Position numbers and translations under genes: made by a program
NCBI RefSeq assembly: GCF_000189635.1
Contig: NW_002476559.1
Span: forward strand, 1,550,001-1,614,000
Direction: 5' to 3'
DNA length: 64,000 nucleotides
DNA from: Tetrahymena thermophila SB210
Lineage: Eukaryota; Ciliophora; Oligohymenophorea; Hymenostomatida; Tetrahymenidae
Shown here: positions 1 through 11,210 of the stretch, piece after piece
How positions within the stretch are numbered: the stretch's first letter is position 1
How the letters are laid out: each line of letters starts with the position of its first letter
Notes under the pieces: generated by a model
Told to the model about the DNA's origin: nothing
What the model saw: only the letters and a program-made list of their open reading frames with translations
The model's database searches: none

Positions 1-770
1 CATTAGCTAAAATAAATTACAAGACTTAGGAATTTAAGTACTAAGCTAAGGTATAAAAGAACTTTAAGAATTAACATATATGAATTTAGGTCTTGAGTAA
101 ATTTACTTAAATGCTAAATAATATATAACTAATAGATAAATTATAAAACTAACAATTAAAAAGGTCAAATTATATTGAGCAAGGTATTTTATTTTTATTT
201 GGAAATATTAGTCAGTGTTTCAGTCTCGCTAATTTTTCTTTGAACTTGTGGTAACTAAATAAATTTGGATTGAATTAATTTTAAAATCAAATACAGTAAT
301 AATAGAATTTCAAAGGATTTTATGAGTAATACATTAAACATTTTCTTGAAAAACAGCTAAAATCTTAAATGCTTAAGTCTTAATTTAATGTAATTAATCT
401 TATAAATGAATGATAAATAAATAAATTATATTAAATATAATTTAGATTGAATTAAAATGTAAATGTAGTTACCATTGACTAAATTAAATTTAAATGCTAT
501 TAAAAATTGACCAAATTGGTTTTAATGACATAGCAAAGTTCATTATTTTATTGAGAAAACATAAAATGACTGCTTAGAGAATTTTAATCAATTATGATAT
601 CTCATTTATTTTTGTTCAGAATAATACAAATTTCTCTTATACCCTTATATTTAGATAAATTAAATAAAAAAAATAAAATACTAAATACATTTTTTTAATT
701 TGTAAGGTTTGTGTGTTTAAGCTAAAATTCAAATTAATTTACAAACAAATATGAAAGTTTAAAATAAAAA
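1..770. repeat. Segmental duplication block A, copy 1
   Basis: This AT-rich stretch matches 5186-5870 along most of its length with scattered substitutions and small indels. Shared landmarks include the opening ttagctaaaataaatt, the string aatttaagtactaagctaag, and a later ggattttatga. No protein-coding gene is visible. The match stops near 770, where copy 2 departs into a 3.3 kb insertion. The left end may continue beyond the window. Confidence 0.85.
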
Positions 771-783
771 TAAATCGCTTTTT

Positions 784-1882
784 TTAGTTTTAGAAAATAA
801 CACATTTAGAATATAAGGAATATAAATAACTTGGTTTATCATTGGAAAAGTTAGTAAAATAAAACCTTAAGTTCTTTATTCGTTTCAGTTTATTGAAAAA
901 AGCATCTTTATAATTAATTTTGAAAAATAGAAGAAAATCTTTTGTTTGTTTGTTTGTTTGTTGGCTTATCAACTTATTTTTAAAATAAAACACTCTTTTT
1001 TTATTTAAGCTCAATTAATAATTTTACTTGCAATTAAATTTTAGAGGTATTATAAATTTTATTGCATATAACAAGCCTAAACTAAATTTAAATATTCAAA
1101 ATATTAGATAAATTTAAATTAATTTTTGTGCAAAGTTAGAATAAATGTTCTTTGATATAGATATTTTTTTATCTTTCAATCTAATTATTTATTCATAAAA
1201 ATGAACATTACTTACTAAGTAATTGCTCTAAAAAGCTATTTATTTAAGTAGTAAATTAAGTAAAAAGTTAATTTATATTTCTTTAAATGTGATAGAAACA
1301 TTATTTTTAAGTATTTGAAAAAAATTATTTTTATTTTTTTTGTTACTTTTTTGGTTTATATTACTTAAAAGAAGGTGGATTTTTTAGAATTCTGTTATAT
1401 AACTTAGTTTAAAAGTTAGAATTACAGTAATACTGAGGATAGATAACAAATGATTTTTCAATAAAAATTAGGATAATAATAGATCAAAAGTTAAAAAAGG
1501 TAAATGTTGATTCAGAAGATTATCAAAAATGTAAAATTAAATTCAAAGCAATTAGTAAGCAAAATGATATGTGTGATGTGATTACTAAGGATTTTTGTCT
1601 TAAAAAGAAGGAAAGAAAAAAGAAAAAAAACAAGAAAAGATGAATTTTATAAGATAATATATGTAATTATTAGAGTTCACTTGCTAGTAGCTTCTTAAAA
1701 TGAATGATTAATAAACGTATAAGTATATTTATAAGTGAATTAATATATCACTCAATCAAATAAATAAATAAATCGATATAGATAGAGTTTGAAAGTAAGT
1801 CTTAAAATGAAAGAAAATCAAAAAATAAACAAAGAAAGAATGAAAGAAAAAAAAATTAAAGCAATTGAAGAAAAGTAAAGAA
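784..1882. repeat. Segmental duplication block B, copy 1
   Basis: This block matches 9148-10252. It starts around a shared tttagaaaata and runs through a tgtttgtttgtt run and a shared string near taagtcttaaaa to gaagaaaagtaaagaa. Short open frames here (for example 790-1014 on the minus strand) have an equally degenerate counterpart in copy 2 (9117-9365), so they reflect shared repeat sequence. I see no gene in this block. Confidence 0.85.
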
Positions 1883-3123
1883 TTTTATTTTTTTTACTTT
1901 TTAATTCCCAAAATGAGACAACTTCAAAAATAATCAATTTCCTTACTCAGAAATCAAACAAACAAACATCAAAATATCTTTTATTTTTAATTTCAGCTTT
2001 TTGCAAAATCAAATTCTGAGTGATCATAAATCACCCATTTATTTTACACTGGAATCCATCCATTTTTCACTTAAATTTTTAAATGACCTGGTTCAAGGTG
2101 GGAAACTGAAATTCAAAATTGGGGGATGAATCCACGAATAGCCACTACATTTCAAATTTTGTTACATGGGTGCTGATGGCTGTAGAGTGTAGAGGACTTG
2201 AGAACATCCAAAATGCTAATATTTGCTTCATTTTTCTTAGAGCCAATTATAATGGGGGATGTTGCAAGAAAGAGTACTTTTAAATACACTAAAAAAATGT
2301 TTTCCTACTTGTCTACTACCGAATTAGAGCATTGTATTTATGGTAAAATTTGTTTAAAGGGTATAAAATTATGCTTTTTGGGATTTTCGGAGCATCGTTC
2401 TGCTCAAAAATACGATAAGTCAATTAAAGTATGTGAAAAAGAATTAATAGGTCAAAATGATATACAAAGCGGGCAAATAAATGGGTGAGGGATGCTATTC
2501 TAAGATTTATTGGGAGTTAACTGTAGAATTAGCTATAGGTTGTTAAGTGTTTGATGTGTGATTTGGAGAATAGTAACCAAATTATATATAAATATTATGA
2601 TCACAAATAAAATAATTTTTAGATTTAAAGCTTGAAAAATTTTACAATTTAAATAATGTTGCGCACCTTTGTATGTGTGGATAGATTTTTTTGGTTCATG
2701 AGTTCCAAAAATATAAACACAAGTTATACATACTGTAAAATAATTCTGTGCCTTTAAATGAGTGTTTGTTTAAAGGTATGCTTTGGTTTTATTAAATAAC
2801 CTTTCCAGGAATTCGAATATTGTGTGTGATATGGCTAGAAAGATTTCTTTCCATTCAAAACCAAATAAAAAAATTCCCTATTAACATTTTTTTCCAATAT
2901 GAAAAATACTATAGAAAAATTTTTCTTTCTTTATTAAAAATAAAGGAAAGTACTCTTAGATTTTATTTTGCTTGTACTGTATTTGTTAAAAAAGTAAAAA
3001 TTTATATTCGGTTGGCAATAGATGATAGATAAAATAAAAATTTAAATTATTTCTCTTTTTTTTTGAAATATTTAAATTAAAAAATAATTAATTACCACAG
3101 ATAATAGAAGAAGAAAACAAAAA
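1883..3123. other. Left part of a 2.6 kb segment present only in duplication copy 1
   Basis: Copy 2 has nothing corresponding to about 1883-4481. The left half holds a stretch at about 2030-2560 with visibly more G and C than its surroundings, including the small open frame listed at 2213-2488. The rest (2560-3123) is ordinary AT-rich DNA and serves as the upstream region of the gene at 3124. An open frame from 2820 is in another frame and was not accepted as a gene. Confidence 0.6.
2213..2488 (+). CDS. Small orphan open frame of atypical composition, 91 aa, doubtful
   Basis: I do not recognise this frame. It runs from the first ATG after an in-frame TGA at 2174 to a TGA at 2486-2488. Unlike every accepted gene in the window it uses no TAA or TAG codons over 91 residues, and its G+C is higher than the flanks. 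The product would be basic, with a short hydrophobic N-terminus (LIFASFFLEPIIM) and no recognisable domain. It sits inside the segment found only in duplication copy 1. It may be a small gene, a remnant of a foreign or mobile sequence, or chance. The absence of reassigned codons is what I see; the foreign origin is inference. Confidence 0.25.
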   Translation: MLIFASFFLEPIIMGDVARKSTFKYTKKMFSYLSTTELEHCIYGKICLKGIKLCFLGFSEHRSAQKYDKSIKVCEKELIGQNDIQSGQING

Positions 3124-4050
3124 ATGAGCTCAAAATACAATTTCTTTTACTCTCTAGCTTAATTATGCCCTCTTTTTTAAATTTTTCTACATATTATATA
3201 ATTAGCTGTATTTGTTCAGAAGTTTCAAGAGGCTCTTGATTATATCGGAAATACTTATTAAATGCAAACAATTACAGAGAATTTTTAAGGCTAGGCATAC
3301 AACAGCTATTTGATTGTGAAATAAAATGCCACAATTACTAATATAGACTCTTCTAATTGCTACCTGTATAGATCAGTTAGTGATGCAAACTATGATCTTA
3401 ACTTTGTAAATACGTTTCTCTCATAGGACAACACTTACTATCATGATAGGTCACGAAATGTTTTTTAGAATTTAGCTGCAGTTTATTTTATTTTATTTGC
3501 TTTACAAATTATAGTCCTCATAGCTATTGGTTATATTTATAGTTAAAAAGATAATTTTTATGAGATTGACACGGGCGTTAGCTTTGTTGAAAATAGTTCA
3601 AGTGTTGTAAACTATTATTTAGGTACTATCTTGATGCCAATACTTGTTATTGACTATAATTCAGACTGTCTATAGAATCATTTTACCTTCTTTTATATTG
3701 ATCCTTTCTTTCCCTACTATTTCTCTATAGTGATGATGATTATATTAGTAGTCATGTTGGCTTTCTGTTGTCATTATAGGGTATCTATGCCTTTGCTTTT
3801 AATAGCTTGTATGCCACTTGTATTTAAAGAATGTGATAAAAAAAGTGATGATGCCTGTGGCTGTTTTTTATTTTTTCTCTCCATTTTTCTAATAACATTG
3901 ATCTTTTATCCAACACTTTACTCAATATTGAACAACTAAGTATCTATTACATTCTCTAGTATTTTAAGTACCATCGTTTGTTTTTTAAGTGGAGTTAAAG
4001 ACTGTTTCAGAAAAAAGGGAGAGAGAATTCCAACTTCAGACAATAATTGA
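3124..4050 (+). CDS. Multi-pass membrane protein, 308 aa, single exon
   Basis: This is an unrecognised ciliate membrane protein. The frame opens after an in-frame TGA at 3064. The first ATG has a purine-rich context (caaaaaATG), and the frame ends at TGA 4048-4050. It uses TAA and TAG as Gln throughout, so it is genuinely ciliate-coded. Hydrophobic segments lie near residues 14-31, 117-137, 199-217, 221-236, 244-268 and 273-290. A polar, N-glycosylation-like loop at about 35-115 and a second loop at about 140-195 separate the first three. A Cys/Asp-rich turn (CDKKSDDACGC) lies between the fourth and fifth segments, and the short C-tail is basic. There are no introns. The gene lies wholly inside the 2.6 kb segment missing from duplication copy 2. 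Function unknown; transport or sensing are possible but unsupported. Confidence 0.75.
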
Positions 4051-5185
4051 TTGTTTTATTATAATTATTATTAATTTTATAGATACAGGCTTGTAAGTAA
4101 TTATATATACCCCTATAATAAAAATAGTATTTTTATTCGATACATCATAACTTACTAAATAGGATAATTATTTATATATAAAACAAACTTGAAAATAATT
4201 TAAATGCAAGAGCAAAACAAACATCATTAATTATTTTTAGAAAATATTACTTTCAAAAGAAATTTTATCTTAATAATAATTATTTTATGTCTTCTTTCTT
4301 TGAGATTTTAGCATTTAACTAAATACTAATTTATTTCATTTTAAAATCTAAATATCCACAGAAAAAAAAACTGAAAAAGGTTAATCAAATAGGTAAGTGC
4401 TTGGTATTCTAACTATAGCATCCAATTGAGTAAATTTCTATTGAATTTGCCTTGAAAACATTAAACTTTTAACATTTTAAAGCAAAGAAAGAATAGTGTG
4501 AGGTTAAGGTCAATAAAAAATTTAATAATTACATCAATATTAACACTTCCATAAAAAATCATAAATAAAAAATGACCTTAACATATAATAGAAAAAGTGC
4601 CCTCTAGCCATAATTTTTTAGACTTAATTTTTTAAAAAATCAAGAAAATAATTTAAAAAAATTTGTTTATAATAATTTAAAAAATTTTCAAAAAGAATTA
4701 TTAAATTATAATTCTGTTATAAAATATAAAAATCTTATTTTAATAAATAATTAAAAAATCTATTTCATAATAAGTTAATTTCAAACAACTGAATTTTGGA
4801 ATGGCATCTTGCTATAATAATTTAAATAATTTTAATGTAATTAAATTATGTTATCAATAATAATTTAAACGAATAAAATTAATTTATTTTTAAATAATTT
4901 GCAAAAATAAAAATTTGAATTAAGGTATTTCTTTAATTAGCAAAGAGTTAACTAAATTACCTCAGCTATCACATTTTTATATTGGTTTATAGTAATTTTA
5001 TTTAAATTTAACAAATCAAAAATATTTTAAAAAGAATTAATAAGCTAGAAAATTAAGAAGTATCTGATTTAGGTAAATAAATTGTAAATTTGAAAATGAT
5101 GGTTTCCCTAATTCTTATTTTTACGTATGAAATCAATTAGTATCCATAGTTGATTTATTTTAAATTTTTTGTCAAAAAATAAATT
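4051..5185. other. AT-rich intergenic DNA, includes repeat block C copy 1
   Basis: Apart from block C (4482-4582) I see no gene, RNA or clear signal. The stretch consists of A/T runs downstream of the membrane-protein gene and leads into duplication copy 2. Confidence 0.6.
4482..4582. repeat. Segmental duplication block C, copy 1
   Basis: The sequence from agcaaaga through gttaaggtcaataaaaaattt to atgaccttaa is repeated at 10311-10406. It follows block B directly in copy 2, but is separated from block B by 2.6 kb in copy 1. It therefore marks the right edge of the segment unique to copy 1. Confidence 0.8.
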
Positions 5186-5870
5186 AATTAGCTAAAATAA
5201 ATTTATAAGACTTAGGAATTTAAGTACTAAGCTAAGGTATAAACAAACGAACTTTAAGAATTAAAATATTTCAATTTAGGCCTTGAGTAAATTTGCTTAA
5301 ATGTTAAATAATAACTTAAAACTAAAAAGGTCAAATTATAAAAAGCAAGGTATTCATTTTTATTTGGAAATGTTTGCTAGTGTTTCAACATCACTAATTT
5401 TTCTTTGAAGTTTAGGTAACTAAATAAATTTGGATTGAATTAATTTTTAAATCAAAAATAGTAAAATAGAATTTTAAAGGATTTTATGATAAATTTATTA
5501 AAAAATTTATTGAAAAACAGTTAAAATCTTAAATGCTTTAGTCTTAATTTAATGTAATTAATCTTATAAATAAATGATAAATAAATAAATTTTATTAAAT
5601 ATAATTAGATTAGTTTTAACGAAATAGTAGAGTTTAATTTTTTATTGATAAATATAAAATAAATGACTGCTTTGAGAATTTATTTTAATCAATTATAATA
5701 CCTCATTTATCTTTTATTTTAAAATTTAGATAAAATAAATAAATAATTAAATTTATAAAAATAAATATTAATATAAAAAAATAAAATACTTTTTTTTCTA
5801 TGTTATATTTATGGTTTAAGTTAAAATTTAAACTAATTTACAAGCAAATATAAAAGTTTTAAATAAAATT
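5186..5870. repeat. Segmental duplication block A, copy 2
   Basis: This is the counterpart of 1-770, in the same orientation and collinear, with several small deletions. Homology to copy 1 ends near 5870 and resumes at 9148 (block B), which defines a 3.3 kb insertion here relative to copy 1. Confidence 0.85.
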
Positions 5871-8800
5871 AATAGATTATGTAAACTGGCAATAGATAAA
5901 TGTAGAGCAAGAATATGAAAAACATTTTGAATTTTAATTTTTTGAAAATGAAAAAGAAAAAGAAATCAATATAAAATTATTCATCAAATTTAATTAATTT
6001 TCTTTAAAATTTAATCTACAAAAATATATCAGTATTTTTAAGATAAATTAGACAAACAAACATACTTCAACTAATGAAGAATTTTATAAAAAAATCTATA
6101 TAAATAATAGATAGATATTAACTATTTGGAGATAATTATTCAAATATAAATAAAGTATTTCTTTAAAGATTTTTTTTTAATTAAAAAATATTTATGTTAC
6201 ATCAAAAAAAGCACATTCATAAGTAAACATAATAAATTCCATAAAAAAGAGTATTTCTAGAACTATTAAGTGCTCATTATTAATAATAAAGATAAATTAT
6301 ATTAAATTTATACTCTTTTTTAAAAAAAGCTTCGCTATAACTAAATCAAAAAAACAAGGAGTTATATGAGAAATATTTCTAATATAAATGCTAATTAAAT
6401 AACGCACCTTTTTTTAGTACTATCGGTTAATTTAAGTATTTTAGTTATCATAAAAGTGTTATTTTATATGCATGTTATGAAAACATAAAATTGATTTGGT
6501 AAACAATAAGATAAGAATTGAAATATAAAAAACTCAACTTGTAATAGTTATTTTGGATAGGAATAAATTTAAAATTAAATTTAATTGCAGAGTTTTTTTT
6601 CATCCTTTATGAAAAAAGTAGAAAGAAAATTGTTGATTGTAAGAAAATTGATGATAAGTAATAAATTTTTTTATTGACTAGGTTTTTGCTTTTTTTTTAT
6701 TAAATTAAAGAAGATTTTATTAAAAAGATAAGAAAGTGTTAACTTAATAAATTGAAGTGAATTCTAGCTTTGAAAATTAATTTTCCAGTAATTATTTGCA
6801 GTTTCTACCAGATATCAAATTTGTTTTTTTGATTTAAATTTATTATTTTTTTCTTAAATTCCTCTCAACTTTATTTATCAATTTAGGATTTAGTTTTGGA
6901 GTCCTTTTCTAAAAAGCGATGAAAATATCTCCAACCTAGAAAATTTATACTTAATTTTAACATAAATTAGTTCTAAGTTAGTTAACTATTTCATACAAGC
7001 TCTAGAAGTAAAATTTAATGAACTAAAATTAGATTTAAAATTCTTGCAGTTTTGGTTCTATCCTTATGAAGGTGTTTATAATTTAAAATCAATGCTTGAA
7101 AATAAGGTTTATTTGTGAATTAACTATTTTTTGATTAGATATTTATCGTTAGTAGAATTTTATTCCAGTAAATATTATAATATAACTAAAAAACAGAAAT
7201 AATTTGTTTAATCTTTATATGTTCTAGCTATTTATTTACCCAAATAGTTTTTTAATCTAACTAACAAAATTAAATAGAATTAAAATTAAATTTATCTATT
7301 TATTTATTCATAACTGAATTGAAAAATCTGTTTGGTTTTTTCTAAATCAATTAATTTATGTAGATATTATTTTTTTCTTCAATTTTTTAAGATTCATATT
7401 TTTATATGAAACATTAAATAGAATTATCAAATTAATTTTTAAAATTTATTTATAAATTATTAATTGAATTGTATTCATATTTATTTTAAGAAAACTATTA
7501 AAATTGAATGCTTTTTATGTATTATTTCATTTTATTAATGTTTTTTTAGTTTAAGCGATCAATTAAACCTAAATCAAACGAGGGATTTAGCTTATAATAA
7601 TTTAATGTTTAAGAAAAATATTTAACGTGAGCGCAAAAATATTATTTATTTATATTATTTCTTATAGTTTGGATCATTATCTGCCAAATGAGGAATCAAA
7701 TTAAAAGTCACTGCTTTCAGTAAAAAATTAATCAAAGTAGATTAATTTATAAAATTTAGAAAATAAAAAAAGTGAGGGCAAAATCAATCTAAATTAAGTA
7801 AAGTTAAACTAATGTATATAAGTGAGAGAGAGCGATGTGTGTGACCTTTTAATCAAAAAATATTTAAAAAAGTTATAATTGAGGAAAATATTTGCAATTT
7901 AAATATTTAGTTCTAATTTTAATAAATAAAATATAAATTGTATTTATCTGGTCAAATCCACATTTTAACTTTTAGTAACAAATTCAAAATTGTTTAATCC
8001 TTTTATTGATTGATTGTTTTTTTGTTTATTTTAGCAGATTTTGTTGAAGAATCAAATTATTTTTCATTAGAAAGTTTTTTTAATCTAATGAACAAACAAA
8101 TTGTACTATCATTTATTTAGATTGATATTCGAAGTAAAAATGCAATACACTATTAGTTTTGCAAATATTAGTTAAAAGCAAGTAACATTAACATTAATAG
8201 TACTGTCGATTATAAATTAAAATAGAAAAATGATTATCATTTTCATTTATTATTTCATCAGTTATAAATTTGTGTGCAGAAATATACTAATGGCTTAAAA
8301 ATTAATACTCAATTAAAAAGTTTTGTTGATATCTGTTTGCTAAATAAATTTTATTTCATATTTTATCAATAAAATAAATTAATACTTTTATCAAAGAAGT
8401 ATTTCGATTATAAAATTAAATAATAATTAAGACTTATAAATTATGATTGATTTTTTTAAAATTTAGTTAGCTAAGTATTTTAATTACTGCTAAGAGACTT
8501 ATCAGGAAGGAAGGTAAACTGATATTGATAGAAATATTAAACATAAAAATGAAAGATAATTTAAATTATTGAACAATTAATTGTATTTTTAAATATTTAG
8601 AAGATGAATATTTGTATGTGACTGTAGATAATTATAAATTATTCAAATCTATTGAAATTCTGTATTTTATAAAATATTTATTTATTTACTTATTATTCTC
8701 CTATTGTTTTATTTATGAAAAAAAGTATATTATGAGATCAAGAAATTCAGATTCAGGAAATCCTTAGTAACAATCAAAAATTTTTCTTTTTATAACTTTT

Positions 8801-9147
8801 TAAATTAAAAGAAAGAAATAAATGAATGAACAAAGGATAAATAGATAAATAATTGGTTGGTTGGTGAAAAATCTTTTGCTAGTTTATTTAATTGAGTGGA
8901 GTTGAGAGTAGGTAATAAACTATTAGTTTTTTTGTATGACTTTGTTATAAATTATCCTTCAATAAATTGGTATTTTTTAGATAAATAACTCTATATTAGT
9001 AATTTATTACTAATTAAGTTTTACTTGACAATATTTATCAATTTATTTTCTATGATAAGTATTTTTCTTTTGGTATTTTTGTATGGGAACTGTTTTTATT
9101 ATTCAAAGATATTTAGTCACATCTGAACTTCAGAGATGTTCCCTTTT
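5871..9147. other. 3.3 kb segment present only in duplication copy 2, no clear gene
   Basis: This DNA interrupts what is continuous sequence in copy 1 between blocks A and B. It is very AT-rich with many homopolymer runs. One stretch (about 6880-7120) can be read on the plus strand as a Leu/Asn-rich frame faintly reminiscent of leucine-rich repeats, but it has no start and ends at a TGA. I see no terminal inverted repeats or clear target-site duplication by eye. Confidence 0.6.
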
Positions 9148-10252
9148 ATTGGTTTAGAAAATAATACATTTAGAATATAAAGAATATAAATAACTTGGTT
9201 AGTCAAATAATACATTAAATCCTTTATCAGTTTCAGTTTATTTAAAAAAGCATCTTTATAATTAATTTTGAAAATAGAAGTAAATCTTTTGTTTGTCTGT
9301 TTGCTTGTTTGTTGAGTTATCAACTTATTTTTAAAATAAAACACTCTTTTTTTATTTAAGTTCAATTAGTAATTTGACATGCAATTAAATTTTAGAGGAT
9401 TTATAAATTTTATTGCATAGAACAAGTCTAAACTAAATTTAAATATTCAAAATATTTGATAAATTTAAATTAATTTTTGTGCGAGTAAGAATAAATATGA
9501 TTAGATATAGATATTTTTTGATCTTTCCATCTAATTATTTATTCGTAAAAGTGAGCATTACTTATTAAGCAATTGCGATATAAAGCTATTTATAGAGTAA
9601 ATTAGGTAAAAATTCAATTTAAATTTCTGTAAATGGGATAGAGACATTATTTTAAAGTATTTGAACAAAAATCAAATAAATTATTTTTATTTTTATTGTT
9701 ACTTTTTTGGTTTATTTGTTTTAAAAGAAGGTGCATTTTTTTAAAATTATGCTATATAGGTCAGTTTAAAAGGTGGAATTACAGTAATATTGAGGATAGA
9801 CAACAAACAAGTGATATTTAAATAAAAATTAGGTTAATAATAGACCAAAAGTTAAAAAAGGAAAATGCTGATGCAGAAGATTAGAAAACAGCAGCAAAAA
9901 TGCAGAATTAAATTTAAAACAATTAGTAAGCAAAAATAATATGTGTGAAGTGATTACTAAGGATTTCTGTCTTAAAAAGAAGGAAAGAAAGAAGAAAAAA
10001 ATCAAGGAAGCTGAATTTTACAAAGAGAATATATGTAATTATTAGAGTTTACTTGCTTGCTAGCTTATATATTATGAATGATTAATAAACATATAAATAT
10101 ATTTATAAGTGAATGAATGTATCGATCAATCAATCAATCAAATTAATAAATCAATATAGATAGAGTTTGAAAGTAAGTCTTAAAAAGAAAGCAAATCAAA
10201 AAATAAACAAAGAAAGAAAGAAAAAATTAAAGTAAAGGAAGAAAAGTAAAGA
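9148..10252. repeat. Segmental duplication block B, copy 2
   Basis: This is the counterpart of 784-1882, same orientation. It ends in a purine-rich run followed by a short tata microsatellite (10258-10270) not present in copy 1. Confidence 0.85.
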
Positions 10253-10310
10253 AAAAAATATATATATATAATTAAATATAAAGATAATAAGAACAACAAG
10301 CTATTTACAA

Positions 10311-10406
10311 GCAAAGAATAGTGTGAAGTTAAGGTCAATAAAAAATTTAATAAAATCATCAATATTAACACTTACATACAAAATCATAAATAAAATAAGA
10401 CCTTAA
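10311..10406. repeat. Segmental duplication block C, copy 2
   Basis: This is the counterpart of 4482-4582. Here it lies only about 60 bases after block B, which suggests the arrangement without the copy-1 insertion. Confidence 0.8.
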
Positions 10407-11210
10407 TAAAGATAAAAGTTGTTTTAAAAAGCGTACTAAAGAATATCAAATCTAGGAAGTAGAAAGAGATTTAAGCGCTAAGCCATAAACTAAATTAAAC
10501 TCTATTATTAGCAAAAAATCACTGCATCTAAATTTTAATATTTTAGCATTAAATCTAATAATTATCAAAAATAGATTGATTTATTGATTGATAGATAGAT
10601 AGATAATAGGTTGATTTTTATATTGGTTTGATTGTTTGTTAGTTTGCTTGTTTGTTTGGCTGATAGGAAACTGGTTTGTAAAGTTTTTGATTAACAGAGA
10701 AGCTGCTAAATAATTAATTAATAATTTAATTTATTTATTGATTGATTTAGTTAATAAATTGCTTGCTTTTTTGAGTGTTTTTTTTACTTGATAATCAATC
10801 ATTGAATCACATATATTAATAAATTAATAGATCAATCAATCGTAAATTTTAAGAAATACTGATTTAAGCTTGTGTGAAACACGCATATATTTTTAATATA
10901 TATAAATTGACATATAAATTAATTTAGATAACTCTTTAAAACTACCTACTTCTTTAGACAATTTCACTTTATTGCCGCCATTTAGAAGCAGGCACCATCG
11001 CTAATTGCACGCGTGATACGATTAACTACAGCTACTTCGCAGCTCTATTTTAATTAATAAATATATTTTTAGCAACAGGTGCTTTGAATCATATTATTTG
11101 CTGATTGAAGATTGGCTGATTGATTCATTATTAAAAATTCGATTTTCAGCAAACAACATCTCTAAATTAGAAAAATATTTAGTCATTTAAACTTTTAGCT
11201 CTAATTGAAA
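10407..11210. other. Upstream region of the TBC gene with microsatellites and a GC-rich patch
   Basis: Bases 10,560-10,830 carry tgat/gata and tgtt microsatellite-like runs. At about 10,955-11,045 there is an abrupt patch of roughly balanced base composition with several CG dinucleotides (gccgcc, cacgcg, ttcgcagc). Elsewhere the region is AT-rich. The patch may be 5'-UTR, a small RNA or remnant coding sequence; I cannot assign it. The frame immediately before the TBC start codon has an in-frame TGA at 11,121. Confidence 0.5.

Noticed and set aside
790..1014. Minus-strand ORF with a similar partner at 9117-9365
   Set aside because: The similarity is explained by the segmental duplication; codon use is not coding-like and the two copies differ by frame-changing indels.
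2820..3032. 70-codon plus ORF before the membrane-protein gene
   Set aside because: No TAA/TAG-containing extension to a sensible start, AT-rich composition, and it overlaps the start of the better supported gene at 3124 in another frame.
3730..3939. 69-codon ORF ending in TAA
   Set aside because: It is an internal fragment of the 308-aa membrane protein; the TAA encodes Gln and the true stop is TGA at 4048.
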